The position numbers and the translations under genes were made by a program. Shown in pieces: positions 8,353-19,323 of a stretch of 64,000 nucleotides of DNA; the stretch's first letter is position 1, and each line of letters starts with the position of its first letter. The notes under the pieces are model-generated. The model had not been told where the DNA came from and ran no database searches. It saw only the letters and a list, made by a program, of their open reading frames with translations. Source of the DNA: Actinomycetota bacterium (lineage in GTDB: Bacteria > Actinomycetota > Nitriliruptoria > Nitriliruptorales > Nitriliruptoraceae); the NCBI GenBank assembly GCA_019347575.1, contig JAHWKY010000011.1, positions 1-64,000 of the forward strand, written 5' to 3'.

Positions 8353-10538
8353 GACACACCTCCCAGGGAGTGCACGAACAGGTCCCTGCCGCCGTTGGTG
8401 TCGTCGTCCACGAGGTTGTCGGCGGACGACAGGAAGACGACCTCGGCGCCGCTGGGGGACAGGCCCCCGAGTGAGCTGCAATTGTTGGCCTGCTCGCCGC
8501 GGGAGTTGACCGACACCAGTAGCGTGGTGCCGGCGTGGCGGTCGCGCAGGTACACGTCGTCGAAGCACCCGGTCGCGGTGGGCACGGCGGCGCGTGCTTC
8601 GTCGCGTGCCGACAGGTTGTCCGCCGGCGACTCGAAGGCGACGTAGCGCCCGTCGTCCGACACGAGCGCGTAGAACTCACCGACGCCGGCCCGCTCGGTC
8701 GCGTCCCTCTCGACCTGCTGCTGCTCGCCGTCGCTGTTCACCGACACGACCTCCAGCGACCCGGATGCCACGTCGTAGCCGAAGATGTCCGTGATCTCGT
8801 TGCGGTCCTCTGCGACCAGGTCCGAGGCCAGTGACGCGAACACCACCACGCGGCCGTCACCGGAGATGTCCGGTGCGAACACGTGGCCGTTCGAGGGCCC
8901 GCCCCCGTTGACACTGCTGGAGACGAAACGCATCTCGCCCGTGACGCGGTCGGCCAGGAACAGCTGGAAGGTCTCGCCGGGATCGATGCCCGGCACGAGG
9001 TTGGACGCCACCGACTTGAACACCACCAGCCGCCCATCCGCGGACACCGCCGGACCGGAACTGGCGCCGTTCCCGGGCTCGCCCGCCGCGTCGACCGACA
9101 CCCGGGTCGTCTCGCGCACGCAGCGATCGTGGGCGTAGACCTGGTAGGGCGGGTTGAAGCGGGCGTCGACCACCGCGGCCTCCTGGTCCTCACCCTCGAT
9201 CAGACCGAGCATGGCGGACTCGAAGACCACGACACAGCCGTCCGCGGTGATCGACAGCTGCGCGACCCACTCGATGCAGGGTTGGTGCTGGTGCCCTCCG
9301 ACCGGCGCGTCCCGTGGGCGGTGCTGGCAGTCGGCCCGGAACGGCGTGAGCAGGGCGTGAACGGTAGCGAAGCGCCGTCCCTGACGGCCCGACGACGACA
9401 CCGACACCCGGGTGGTCTCACGGGTGAGCCGGTCGTGGACGAAGGCGTCGTGCTCCTTATTGGTGTCGTCGGGCACGAGGTTGTCCGCCCACGAGTAGAA
9501 CGCCACGAAGCGACCGTCCGCCGAGATGTCGACCGGGCTGCCCCCGCTGTGGTCGTTGCCCTCGGTGCCGTCCGAGGCTTCCGAGACCCGTTCGACCGCA
9601 CCCGTCAGCCGGTCCTTGACGAACACGTCCCAGGCGGCGTTCGTGTCGCCGGGCACGAGCTGGGACGACAGCGACTGGAACGCCACGAACCGACCGTCCG
9701 CGGACGTCGCGCCCATCCAGTACCGCGCCGCGCCGATCTCCTCCCCCTCGGAGTTCAGCGAGACCCGCTCGGTGACGCCGGCTGCGTCCAGCGTGAACAC
9801 CGTGGAGCCACCGCCCGCGGGCCGGCCGACCTGGAAGTAGTAGTCCGAGCCCGCTACCGACTCGAACGCGACGTGCGCGTCGCCGACCAGGTCGGTGTCG
9901 CAGCCGACGCGGTGCAAGTCGTCCAGGCCGCTGCCGGTGAAGACACCCAGGCTGGTCGCGCTCGAGGTCCCCTCCGTCGAAGCGACCAGTCCGGTCGTCC
10001 TTTCCGGGCTGTAGCGGTACCACAGCGTCGGACCGGCCGGGGCGCACGACGACGGCTCGCCCGGCTGCCGCGAGGCACTGCGCGCGTCGGTCCGCGCGGT
10101 GAACGGCACCGACGGCACCTCGTACGCCTCCGCGAACGTGTCGTTGTCGGGGGGATGGGTGACCTCGATCCGTCCGGCCGGTGGAGCATCCAGCGGGGTC
10201 TGCTCAGCGCTGATCGGAGCCGCAGGGCTCGCGATGTCACGGGCCGGATCAGCCGTGTCATCCGTCGTCGGGGCCGGGACCAGTCCCAGCACCTCGGCGA
10301 TGAACGCCTCGGTGAGCTGCGCGATCGTCCCCCGCAACGCGGAGTAGTCCAGGGCGACGGCCCCCGACTCCCCGCTCAGCAGCTCCCGATCCGGCGTCGA
10401 CAACCCCACCTGCACCGCCCCGAACAGCACCAGCCACGCCGCCAGGCCGGCACCGACCAGCCGCGGCGTGGCGAGAGACCGGGCGCGGGGCGCATCCCCG
10501 ACCCCCAGTCCCCGGTCGATCCGCTGCGACGCTGCCAT
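8349..10538 (-). CDS. Exported or membrane-anchored PD40/TolB-type beta-propeller protein
   Basis: 729 residues from ATG 10538. One hydrophobic N-terminal segment (GAGLAAWLVLFGAVQVGL, about residues 30-47), a helical region, then a PPC-like domain (PDNDTFAEAYEVPSVPF ... CAPAGPTLWYRYSP) matching the secreted hydrolase neighbours. The rest is a series of propeller blades with repeats such as ISADGRFVAFYSWADNLVP and VSADGRLVVFKSVASNLVP, each followed by D-x-F-V/L-H/A-D-R-x-T and RVSV. These are the hallmarks of PD40/TolB-like blades in actinobacterial surface proteins. No enzymatic motif is seen. A longer open frame reaches 10883, but that part overlaps the remnant at 10690-10885 and the leader repeat, so ATG 10538 is preferred. 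Confidence 0.75.
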   Translation of the reverse strand: MAASQRIDRGLGVGDAPRARSLATPRLVGAGLAAWLVLFGAVQVGLSTPDRELLSGESGAVALDYSALRGTIAQLTEAFIAEVLGLVPAPTTDDTADPARDIASPAAPISAEQTPLDAPPAGRIEVTHPPDNDTFAEAYEVPSVPFTARTDARSASRQPGEPSSCAPAGPTLWYRYSPERTTGLVASTEGTSSATSLGVFTGSGLDDLHRVGCDTDLVGDAHVAFESVAGSDYYFQVGRPAGGGSTVFTLDAAGVTERVSLNSEGEEIGAARYWMGATSADGRFVAFQSLSSQLVPGDTNAAWDVFVKDRLTGAVERVSEASDGTEGNDHSGGSPVDISADGRFVAFYSWADNLVPDDTNKEHDAFVHDRLTRETTRVSVSSSGRQGRRFATVHALLTPFRADCQHRPRDAPVGGHQHQPCIEWVAQLSITADGCVVVFESAMLGLIEGEDQEAAVVDARFNPPYQVYAHDRCVRETTRVSVDAAGEPGNGASSGPAVSADGRLVVFKSVASNLVPGIDPGETFQLFLADRVTGEMRFVSSSVNGGGPSNGHVFAPDISGDGRVVVFASLASDLVAEDRNEITDIFGYDVASGSLEVVSVNSDGEQQQVERDATERAGVGEFYALVSDDGRYVAFESPADNLSARDEARAAVPTATGCFDDVYLRDRHAGTTLLVSVNSRGEQANNCSSLGGLSPSGAEVVFLSSADNLVDDDTNGGRDLFVHSLGGVS

Positions 10539-10627
10539 CCGATGCTCTCGTACCTCCCGGGGGCGCTTCGACACAGGCGCGCCCGGAACCTGCCTCAGCA
10601 GCCCGATCGGACCCTCACTGCTCCATC

Positions 10628-10644
10628 GTTCCACCGCGTGGAAC
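10628..10644. promoter_or_regulatory. 17-bp inverted repeat in the leader of the propeller gene
   Basis: GTTCCACCGCGTGGAAC, a perfect 7-bp inverted repeat around CGC, 89 bases before ATG 10538. Third copy of the motif found at 3285 and 6250. The 3-base centre distinguishes it from the 14-bp parS palindrome GTTCCACGTGGAAC. Confidence 0.5.
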
Positions 10645-10689
10645 ACCAGGTCGGAGCTGGGAACACGAAAGTCCGCGGCCACGCGACGA

Positions 10690-10885
10690 TCACGGCAGGA
10701 CCGCGAAGTCGTGGAAGAACAGGTCGCCGCCCCAGTCGCCGTTGGTGACGTCCTCGACGAGGTTGTCGGCGGCGTTGACGTAGGCGACCGTGCCGCCGTC
10801 GCCGGAGATGAACGGTGCGGCCGAGCAGCGGCTGCCCGGCTGCCCCTGCTGGCAACCGACACCGACAGGGTCGTACCCGCCACCG
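10690..10885 (-). pseudogene. Remnant of a second propeller gene (C-terminal end, frameshifted)
   Basis: Translating toward the stop at 10690 gives AAPFISGDGGTVAYVNAADNLVEDVTN then GGDLFFHDFAVLP, which matches the last blade of the propeller protein (LGGLSPSGAEVVFLSSADNL, DDDTNGGRDLFVHSLGGVS). The preceding conserved bit AGTTLSVSV lies in another frame, so there is a frameshift near 10850. Nothing recognisable of the rest of the gene remains upstream, where the winged-helix gene sits. Together with 8083-8352 it marks an old tandem array of at least three propeller genes. Confidence 0.6.
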
Positions 10886-10940
10886 TGTCCGGGACGAGGG
10901 GAGCGCGAGCGAACGAACGAGAGGACTTGGGATGACCTCG

Positions 10941-11267
10941 TCAGCGTCGACCGCGGGTAGCGACGCTCGCGCCTCGTCCCGCTTGCTGCATCTCGTCGCG
11001 GGCCGCGTTCGCCGCACGGAAGATCTGCCACAGGGGATGGTCGACAACGACGTAGTACTTCCGGCGCGAGCCTTCGACCTCGACCGTCGTGATGAGGCCG
11101 AGGTCCTCGAGCTTGTCGAGCTCTTGCACGACGGCGGTCCGGTCCGCCTGGACCGAAGCGACGGCCTCATGCTGGGAGAAGGCCGCGTCCTGTTCGACGA
11201 CCCAGAGCCCGACGCGGGCGCGCGCCGCCCTCCCGAAGAGGGTCTTCATCCAGCCTTCGTCGGGCAT
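10941..11267 (-). CDS. Small winged-helix transcriptional regulator
   Basis: 108 residues from ATG 11267 (GAGG four bases upstream). The sequence FSQHEAVASVQADRTAVVQELDKLEDLGLITTVEVEGSRRKYYVVVDHPLW reads as recognition helix, wing helix (L-x-x-L-x-x-L-G-L-I) and beta-hairpin of an ArsR/MarR/PadR-like winged helix. No metal-binding Cys/His set is visible, so the signal is not deduced. It is divergently transcribed from the DUF5678/retropepsin pair across a conspicuously AT-rich 78-bp gap, and is a likely regulator of itself and that pair. Confidence 0.65.
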   Translation of the reverse strand: MPDEGWMKTLFGRAARARVGLWVVEQDAAFSQHEAVASVQADRTAVVQELDKLEDLGLITTVEVEGSRRKYYVVVDHPLWQIFRAANAARDEMQQAGRGASVATRGRR

Positions 11268-11345
11268 GTCGCCTCAGGAAGTATCATGTTTCTTGTTAGT
11301 TGTTACTTGGCTTCGGATACTACGTCGCGAGCGCGGGGGACGTCC
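11268..11345. promoter_or_regulatory. AT-rich divergent promoter region with short inverted repeat
   Basis: The stretch about 11278-11322 is much lower in GC than everything around it. It contains AGTATC (11280-11285) and its complement GATACT (11316-11321). It separates the winged-helix gene (minus) from the DUF5678-like gene (plus). Promoter and operator function are inferred from position and base composition. Confidence 0.4.
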
Positions 11346-11610
11346 ATGCTCGGTAGCTTGTGGAAGGGCCTGCTCGCGCGACTGAGGAACCCGAACGTGT
11401 CCCGTGATCCTGTGGTGAGCCCGGCGTCGCTGCGCGGCTTCGAGGGCCGCTGGGTCGCGGTTGAAGGACGGCGAGGTGGTGGCCGCCGCAGAGACGATGG
11501 ATCAGCTGATCGTGGCGCTCCGCGACAGCCAGCGTGGACCCCAGGTGAGGAACGCGACGATCCTACGCGTGCCCGGTGAGCACGAGGCGGAACTCGTCGG
11601 TCTCGGCTGA
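11346..11610 (+). pseudogene. DUF5678-like small protein, frameshifted
   Basis: ATG 11346 opens MLGSLWKGLLARLRNPN ... GFEGRWVAV. The conserved continuation LKDGEVVAAAETMDQLIVAL ... VRNATILRVPGE is found in another frame, ending at TGA 11608-11610. Joined, the product has the DUF5678 pattern: W-V-A, then D-G-E-V-V-A, an alpha helix and a final V-P strand. The break is near 11455-11465, and one extra base would explain it. The following gene is the retropepsin-like ORF five bases on. Such DUF5678 proteins act in unknown processes; the neighbour suggests a functional pair. Confidence 0.55.
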
Positions 11611-11614
11611 CCGT

Positions 11615-12248
11615 GTGACGGCACAGCCCTGGGTCTTCCCCTACGTGACGGAGCCCGGGAGCGAGTCGGACTCCGATCCGCCGCTCCGTCCTGCCGTCGC
11701 GGTCGAGTCTCCTTGCGCCCGACGGGGACGAGAGTCCCAAGCTCCTCGCCCTCGTCGACTCGGGCAGCGAGCGCACCGTCGCCGGACCGGGTCTCGGTCG
11801 CCTCGCCCGGCCGGTGTTCGCAGAGCCGCCGCGTGAGATCACCCTCCAGATTGGTGGGGACACGAGGGTCGCTCGCTTCGGGGAGGTTCGACTTCGCCTG
11901 TACGAGCACGTGTACTCCGTTGACGAGCCTCCCCTGACGGAGTGGTCCGCCGAGGTCGGCTTCTTCACGCAGTGGGAGCCGCCGTGGGGCGTCGTGCTGG
12001 GACAGCAAGGGTTCTTCGATCGGTTCACGGTGACGATGAGCCGGCTCGCGTTGGCGCTCGCCCTCGAGGATCGCGACGTCTTCGACGCCCGCTTCGAAGA
12101 TGCCGCCACAGGACAGGGGTCGCGGGTGGCGACCGCCCCGTCGGTTCCGGCCGTGACGTCGCACGCTCGGCGTGTGCCCAAGCTGTGCCCAAGTAGACCG
12201 ATTATGGGGCCGAGAATGGAGCGGCGGGTCCCGTGGAACCCGCCCTGA
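11615..12248 (+). pseudogene. Retropepsin-like aspartic protease gene, frameshifted
   Basis: GTG 11615 opens VTAQPWVFPYVTEPGSE ... PAVAVES; the frame then changes near 11700-11716 and continues LLAPDGDESPKLLALVDSG, with the active-site triad Asp-Ser-Gly typical of retropepsin-like proteases, then GLARP-like segments, ITLQIGGDTRVARFGEVRL and GVVLGQQGFFDRFTV, where an I/V-L-G turn near the C-terminus is also a family trait. A single monomeric domain of about 200 residues would dimerise like retroviral proteases. The last 30 codons overlap a hairpin (12223-12244) next to the tRNA, so the native C-terminus may differ. As sequenced the gene cannot make the full domain. Confidence 0.55.
12223..12244 (-). 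terminator. Hairpin just behind tRNA-Ile
   Basis: GGCGGGT and ACCCGCC pair around an 8-base loop, starting 23 bases after the tRNA 3' end in tRNA orientation. No T-run follows; terminator role is inferred from position. It overlaps the last codons of the retropepsin-like ORF. Confidence 0.35.
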
Positions 12249-12266
12249 CCTGCGGTTTCGTGTCGG

Positions 12267-12341
<75 letters not shown>

Positions 12342-12399
12342 GAGAGCTCCGTGGGGCGGGGGAAGGGTAGCGACTGGCGTGAGAGGGGCGCGACCCGAC

Positions 12400-13203
12400 T
12401 CAGCGCGACCCGCCCTTGTCGTCGCTGTCGCTACCCCAGGCGGAGTTGCTGCTGCGACGGCTCGGGTCCACCGGACGCGGCGGTCCGCTCGGCGCCCCGC
12501 CGGAGCCCGCCGACCCACCTCCGCCGGGCGCGGTCTGCGTCCCGAAGAGGCCCGGGCTCGTGCCCGCTGGCTCGGGCGCGGGGCGTTCGGGGGGGCGCTC
12601 CGCCGGCGGCGAGCTGGGGGGGCTGCTGGCGGGGTTGGACGGCGTCTGAGCAGCGCCTCCGCTGCGCTCACCCACCGGCTCCGGCCGCTTCTCGGGGGGC
12701 GGCGGGGCGGGCGTCGCCGGTCGATCGAGCGCGTCGGTGCGCTCTGCAGGGGGACGCTCCGGCGCGGGGCGCGCAGCGGCCGCAGGGGTCGCCGCCGTGG
12801 GCTGTGCTGGCGGACTCACGTAGCCGCTGCGGGCGGGGGCCGACTTCGCGGGGGCCGCCGGGGACTCGTCGACGAACGTGAAGCCCAGACCACCGGTCAG
12901 ATCCGCGATGAGGTTGTGCAGGAACGCGAAGAACACGAGCAGGCCGGTCTGGATGATGGTCCCGAGCAGGCCCAGCAGCAGCATCAACCGGAACAGGTTG
13001 CCGCCGTTGACCCCGCAGTTCTGGAAGCCCAGATCCTCCGCGATCGAGCACGCCTTGTCGATCAGCCCGAGGCGCTGGATGAAGAACCACACGGTCCCGA
13101 AGCCCAGCAGGAAGATCGCCAGCAGGGCGAGGTTGACCACGAACCCGAACTTCAGCACGGACCAAGGGTCGATCCGCTTCAGGGTCAGGCGGCGACGCGC
13201 CAC
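12400..13203 (-). CDS. DUF3566 transmembrane protein
   Basis: Residues about 8-110 form the DUF3566 unit: two hydrophobic helices (FVVNLALLAIFLLGFGTVWFF and MLLLGLLGTIIQTGLLVFF) separated by a polar segment with two Cys. A long Pro/Ala-rich, low-complexity tail (about 150 residues, PPAERPPERPAPEPAG) follows. In mycobacterial homologues the Pro-rich part precedes the domain, so the order is reversed here. GTG 13203 is chosen because GAGGAG lies five bases upstream; the GTG at 13209 overlaps that signal. It directly follows gyrA, conserved synteny across actinobacteria. Its role, thought to be in the cell envelope or division, is not established. Confidence 0.85.
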   Translation of the reverse strand: MARRRLTLKRIDPWSVLKFGFVVNLALLAIFLLGFGTVWFFIQRLGLIDKACSIAEDLGFQNCGVNGGNLFRLMLLLGLLGTIIQTGLLVFFAFLHNLIADLTGGLGFTFVDESPAAPAKSAPARSGYVSPPAQPTAATPAAAARPAPERPPAERTDALDRPATPAPPPPEKRPEPVGERSGGAAQTPSNPASSPPSSPPAERPPERPAPEPAGTSPGLFGTQTAPGGGGSAGSGGAPSGPPRPVDPSRRSSNSAWGSDSDDKGGSR

Positions 13204-13303
13204 GGTCACTCCTCGATGCCGGTGAGCCGCCGGGAGTCTACGGCCGGTCGTACAGGAACCCGCGGTTGGCCCCCCGGACTTGCGACCGGGTGCGAGGGCG
13301 CGG

Positions 13304-15886
13304 TCACTCCTCGTCGCCGTCGTCGAGGAGCGGCGCGATGCCGACGACGCGTGCGCCCTCGTCGGGCTTCATCAGTCGGACGCCCTGCGTGGCCCGGGTC
13401 ATGGGCCGCAGCGACTCGTAGGACACTGGCACCCGGATCACCGTTCCCCGGTCGGTGACGACCAGCAGCTCGGTGTCCTCCTGCACGATGAGGGCTCCGG
13501 CCAGGCCGCCCTTCGCGTCGGTGAGCTTGGCGGTCACGACGCCCTTGCCGCCGCGGCGCTGGCGTGGGTAGCGGACGAGCGGCGTGCGCTTGCCGTAGCC
13601 CTCCTCGGTGACGACGAGCAGGTAGCCGTCTGTGGTATCCGTGCCGATGTCAGCGGCCACCTCAGCGGCCGCCTCGCCGATCGCGTCGTCGTCCTCCTCG
13701 ACACCGCCGGTCCCGGCGACGCCCATCGCGAGCACCTCGTCGCCGTCCTCGAGCCGCATGCCGATCACGCCGGTGGTGTCGCGCCCCATCGCGCGGGCGT
13801 CGTCCTCGTGGAAGCGGATCGCTTGCGCCCCACGCGACACCAGGAACACGTCGTCGTCACCGGACGTGACCGCCACCCCGATCAGCTCGTCGTCATCCTT
13901 CAGCTTGATGGCGTTCAGCACGGAGCGCAGCGAGTCGTACTCGTCGAGCTGGGTGCGCTTGACCACGCCCTGTCGCGTCGCGAAGACGAGGTAGCGCTGG
14001 TCGTCGAACTCCTTGAGCGCGAGCATCGCCGCGACGGTCTCGCCCGACTCGAACGCCAGCCCCGGGACGTTAGCGACGTACACGCCCTTGGCCGCTCGGT
14101 TCTTCTCGGGGATCTGGTAGCCCTTGATGCGGTGGACCCGACCCTTGTTGGTGAACACGAGCACGTAGTCGTGCGTCGAGCAGGCCAACAGGATGGTGAC
14201 GATGTCGTCCTGCTTCATGTCGGTGCCGCGGACGCCGCGGCCACCACGCTTCTGGACCTTGAACTGCTCGACCGGGGTGCGCTTGACGTAGCCACCCGAC
14301 GTCAGCGTGATGGCGACGTCGGCCTCGGGGATCAGGTCCTCGACGGTCATCGCGCCGTCATCCGGCACGATGCGGCTGCGGCGCGCGTCGGTGAACTCCT
14401 CCCTCACCGCCGTGAGCTCGTCCTTGATGATCGTCAGCACGCGGGTCGGGTCGTCGAGGATGGCGCGCAGCTCCGCGATGAGCTCCTGCAGGTCGCGGTA
14501 CTCGTCCTGGATCTTCTGCCGCTCGAGGGCGGCGAGCCGCCGCAGCTGCATGTCGAGGATCGCCTGGGCCTGCACCTCGGTGAGCTCGAAGCGCTCGATC
14601 AGGCCCGTCTTGGCCACGTCGGCGGACTCGGAGTTGCGGATCAGGGTGATGATCTCGTCGATGTGGTCGAGGGCGATGAGCAGTCCCTCGAGCACGTGGG
14701 CCCGGTCCTCGGCCTTGCGCAGACGGAAGCGGGTGCGCCGGGTGATCACCTCGACCTGGTGGTCGATGTAGTGGCGCAGCATCTGGTCGATGGTCAGCGT
14801 CTTGGGCACGCCCTCGACGATGGCGAGCATGTTGGCGCCGAAGGTGTCCTGCAGTTGGGTGTGCTTGTAGAGCTTGTTGAGCACCACCTGGGCGTTGGCG
14901 CCGCGCTTGAGCTCGATGACGATGCGCATGCCGTCGCGGGAGCTGTGGTCCTGGATGTCGCGGATGCCCTCGAGCGTCTTGCTGTTGACCAGCTCGGCCG
15001 TGCGCACGAGCAGGTTGGCCTTGTTGACCATGTAGGGGATCTCGGTGACGACGATCTGCTCGGACCCGTCCTCCTCGACGATCTCGCACACCGCACGGAC
15101 CTTGATGGACCCGCGACCGGTCGTGTAGGCCTCGTGGATGGCCGCCTGACCCAGGATGAGCCCGCCGGTCGGGAAGTCGGGGCCGGGGATGTAGCTCATG
15201 AGGTCGACCGCGGTGAGGCTGGGGTCGTCGATCAACGCGATCGTGGCGTCGATGACCTCGCCGAGGTTGTGCGGTGGGATGTTGGTCGCCATCCCGACCG
15301 CGATACCGGTCGAACCGTTCACGAGCAGGTTGGGGAACCGCGCCGGCAGGACGACCGGCTCCTCCTCGTAGCCGTCGTAGTTGGGGATGAAGTCGACGGT
15401 GTCCTCGTCGATGTCCCGCAGCAGCTCGAGCGCGAGCTTGGACAGCCGCGCCTCCGTGTATCGCATCGCCGCGGGCGGGTCGCCGTCGACCGAACCGAAG
15501 TTGCCGTGACCGTCGATGAGCAGAGCCCGGATGGAGAAGTCCTGTCCCATCCGGACGAGCGCGTCGTAGATCGCCGAGTCGCCGTGGGGGTGGTACTTCT
15601 TCATAACCTCGCCCACCGCGGCGGCGCACTTGCGGTGAGCACGGTCGGGGCGCAGGCCCGACTCGAACATCGAGTACAGGATGCGCCGGTGGACCGGCTT
15701 GAGCCCGTCGCGCACGTCGGGCAGCGCGCGTCCCACGATGACCGACATCGCGTAGTCGAGGTACGAGGCTTTCATCTCGTCCTCGAGCACGACCGGCTCG
15801 ATGCGACCGCCCGCGAGTACGGGTGCGTCGAGGGTCACCTCGACGTCTCCGTCACCGTCGGGGATGAGGGTCTCGTCATCAGCCAC
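13304..15886 (-). CDS. gyrA: DNA gyrase subunit A
   Basis: 860 residues from GTG 15886 (GAGGA upstream). Breaks and reseals the G segment in negative supercoiling with GyrB. The active-site Tyr is in [11 protein letters not shown]; the quinolone-determining segment reads [20 protein letters not shown], with the Ser and Asp of the fluoroquinolone-sensitive type. The C-terminal beta-pinwheel has repeated blades and a canonical GyrA box QRRGGKG, which makes it gyrase and not topoisomerase IV. The acidic C-terminal tail ends in DDGDEE. It overlaps the small membrane-protein gene upstream by eight bases. Confidence 0.97.
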   Translation of the reverse strand: MADDETLIPDGDGDVEVTLDAPVLAGGRIEPVVLEDEMKASYLDYAMSVIVGRALPDVRDGLKPVHRRILYSMFESGLRPDRAHRKCAAAVGEVMKKYHPHGDSAIYDALVRMGQDFSIRALLIDGHGNFGSVDGDPPAAMRYTEARLSKLALELLRDIDEDTVDFIPNYDGYEEEPVVLPARFPNLLVNGSTGIAVGMATNIPPHNLGEVIDATIALIDDPSLTAVDLMSYIPGPDFPTGGLILGQAAIHEAYTTGRGSIKVRAVCEIVEEDGSEQIVVTEIPYMVNKANLLVRTAELVNSKTLEGIRDIQDHSSRDGMRIVIELKRGANAQVVLNKLYKHTQLQDTFGANMLAIVEGVPKTLTIDQMLRHYIDHQVEVITRRTRFRLRKAEDRAHVLEGLLIALDHIDEIITLIRNSESADVAKTGLIERFELTEVQAQAILDMQLRRLAALERQKIQDEYRDLQELIAELRAILDDPTRVLTIIKDELTAVREEFTDARRSRIVPDDGAMTVEDLIPEADVAITLTSGGYVKRTPVEQFKVQKRGGRGVRGTDMKQDDIVTILLACSTHDYVLVFTNKGRVHRIKGYQIPEKNRAAKGVYVANVPGLAFESGETVAAMLALKEFDDQRYLVFATRQGVVKRTQLDEYDSLRSVLNAIKLKDDDELIGVAVTSGDDDVFLVSRGAQAIRFHEDDARAMGRDTTGVIGMRLEDGDEVLAMGVAGTGGVEEDDDAIGEAAAEVAADIGTDTTDGYLLVVTEEGYGKRTPLVRYPRQRRGGKGVVTAKLTDAKGGLAGALIVQEDTELLVVTDRGTVIRVPVSYESLRPMTRATQGVRLMKPDEGARVVGIAPLLDDGDEE

Positions 15887-16144
15887 GGGTGTCCTCGTCT
15901 ATCGGTGGGTCGGAAGTGGGGTCGGGGTGAGGTGTCGCAGCGGTCGCGGGGCCGGCGGCGGGGCCGTGGAGTCGCTCCGAGCGCCGGGCGACGCCCCACA
16001 CGAGCAGGAACGCGAGACCACCCAGCACCACGCCGATCAGCAGGGCGAGGCCGGGGCTCATCCCGAGGAACCACAGCGACCCGCCGATCAGCACGAACGT
16101 GGTGAAGTCGGCCATCGCCGCCGCGCGGAGCGTCCGCTGCTCCA

Positions 16145-16145
<1 letters not shown>
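15879..16145 (-). CDS. Two-helix membrane protein inserted between gyrB and gyrA
   Basis: 88 residues, ATG 16145 overlapping the gyrB stop as TGATG, and a stop eight bases inside gyrA, so translation of all three is coupled. Two transmembrane helices are predicted ([16 protein letters not shown] and [21 protein letters not shown]), followed by a Pro/Asp-rich tail. No family is recognised. Most actinobacteria have gyrB and gyrA directly adjacent, so an extra membrane protein in this operon is unusual. It has normal base composition and a strong overlap arrangement, so it is likely real. Confidence 0.75.
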
Positions 16146-18416
<2,271 letters not shown>

Positions 18417-19310
18417 CTAGGCATCGAGGTCGTCGAGGGAACGGGGCCAGTCGTCCTTGAGGATCCGCGACAGCGCGCGGTCGGCGAGGAGCTTGCCGCC
18501 GGTCTGGCACGTCGTGCAGTAGTTGGTCTCGTTGTCTGCGTAGCGGATGCGCTGGATGGGGTTCCCGCACTGCGGACACGGCTCCCCGTACTTGCCGTGC
18601 GCCCCGAACTCCTCACGGAAGGCCGTGACCTTCTCGGGGAACGTCTCGTGGGCCTCGGCTACGAGGCGGTCGGTCCACGTGGCCAGCACGTCCTGGGTCG
18701 CGCGGTGCAGTCGCTCGAACTCGTCCTCGTCGAGACGTGAGGTCGTCTTCACGGGCGACACGCGGGCGACCAGCAGGATCTCATCGCTGAACGCGTTGCC
18801 GATGCCGCTGAGGATGCGGGGATCGGTCAGCGCGCGCTTGACGGTGCGGTTCTCTCGGGTCAGGACCTCACGGAACGCCGGGAGGTCGAGTCCCAGTGGT
18901 TCGACTCCACCCCGATCGTGCTCGGCGAGCGCGGCCTCCCACGAGCCGTGGACCCAGATGCCGGCCCGCTTCTTGGTGCCCTGCTCGGTCAGGATCAGGG
19001 TGCCCGACGGGAAGTCGAAGGCGCCGTGCCCGACCTTCTTCGGCACCGCCTTGCCCGGCTCGTCGGACCAGCGCAGGCGCCCCGTGACCATCAGGTGGAT
19101 GACGATCCAGCGGTCGGCGGGGAACCCCAGGCAGATGCGCTTGCCGAGCCGGCGGGTGGCGGTCACCTCCTGCCCGTGCAGGTCCTCGATCGGGGGCTCG
19201 AAGGTCTTGAGCACCGAGAAGCTGACGATCCGTGCCCGCTGCAGCGGCTGGCCGAGGACGCGTTCCTCCAGCGCCGCGCGGTACGCCTCGATGTCGGGCA
19301 GCTCAGGCAT
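18417..19310 (-). CDS. mutM: Fpg/Nei-family DNA glycosylase (formamidopyrimidine-type)
   Basis: 297 residues from ATG 19310, N-terminus PELPDIEAYRAAL with the catalytic Pro and Glu of the Fpg/Nei family. The H2TH region is visible (ILSGIGNAFSDEIL) and the C-terminal zinc finger is CPQCGNPIQRIRYAD ... YCTTCQTGG (C-x2-C-x16-C-x2-C). It excises oxidised bases and cleaves at the abasic site. Exact substrate class (8-oxoG versus oxidised pyrimidine) is not certain; PELPDIE resembles the Nei-like actinobacterial branch. Its place between the DUF721 gene and gyrB is unusual. Same strand, 13 bases behind the DUF721 gene. Confidence 0.88.
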   Translation of the reverse strand: MPELPDIEAYRAALEERVLGQPLQRARIVSFSVLKTFEPPIEDLHGQEVTATRRLGKRICLGFPADRWIVIHLMVTGRLRWSDEPGKAVPKKVGHGAFDFPSGTLILTEQGTKKRAGIWVHGSWEAALAEHDRGGVEPLGLDLPAFREVLTRENRTVKRALTDPRILSGIGNAFSDEILLVARVSPVKTTSRLDEDEFERLHRATQDVLATWTDRLVAEAHETFPEKVTAFREEFGAHGKYGEPCPQCGNPIQRIRYADNETNYCTTCQTGGKLLADRALSRILKDDWPRSLDDLDA

Positions 19311-19323
19311 GGCGGGGATGCTC

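Noticed and set aside
10628-10644. GTTCCACCGCGTGGAAC considered as a parS site
   Set aside because: The two parS halves are separated by three bases, whereas parS is a continuous 14-16 bp palindrome; related sites at 3285 and 6250 have mismatched arms.
11346-12248. Programmed frameshifting in the DUF5678/retropepsin genes
   Set aside because: No slippery heptamer or downstream structure was seen at either break, and both genes shift independently; decay or sequence error is simpler.
13280-16105. 941-codon open frame opposite gyrA
   Set aside because: Entirely antisense to a certain gene; repetitive VGHDR-type composition; no domain.
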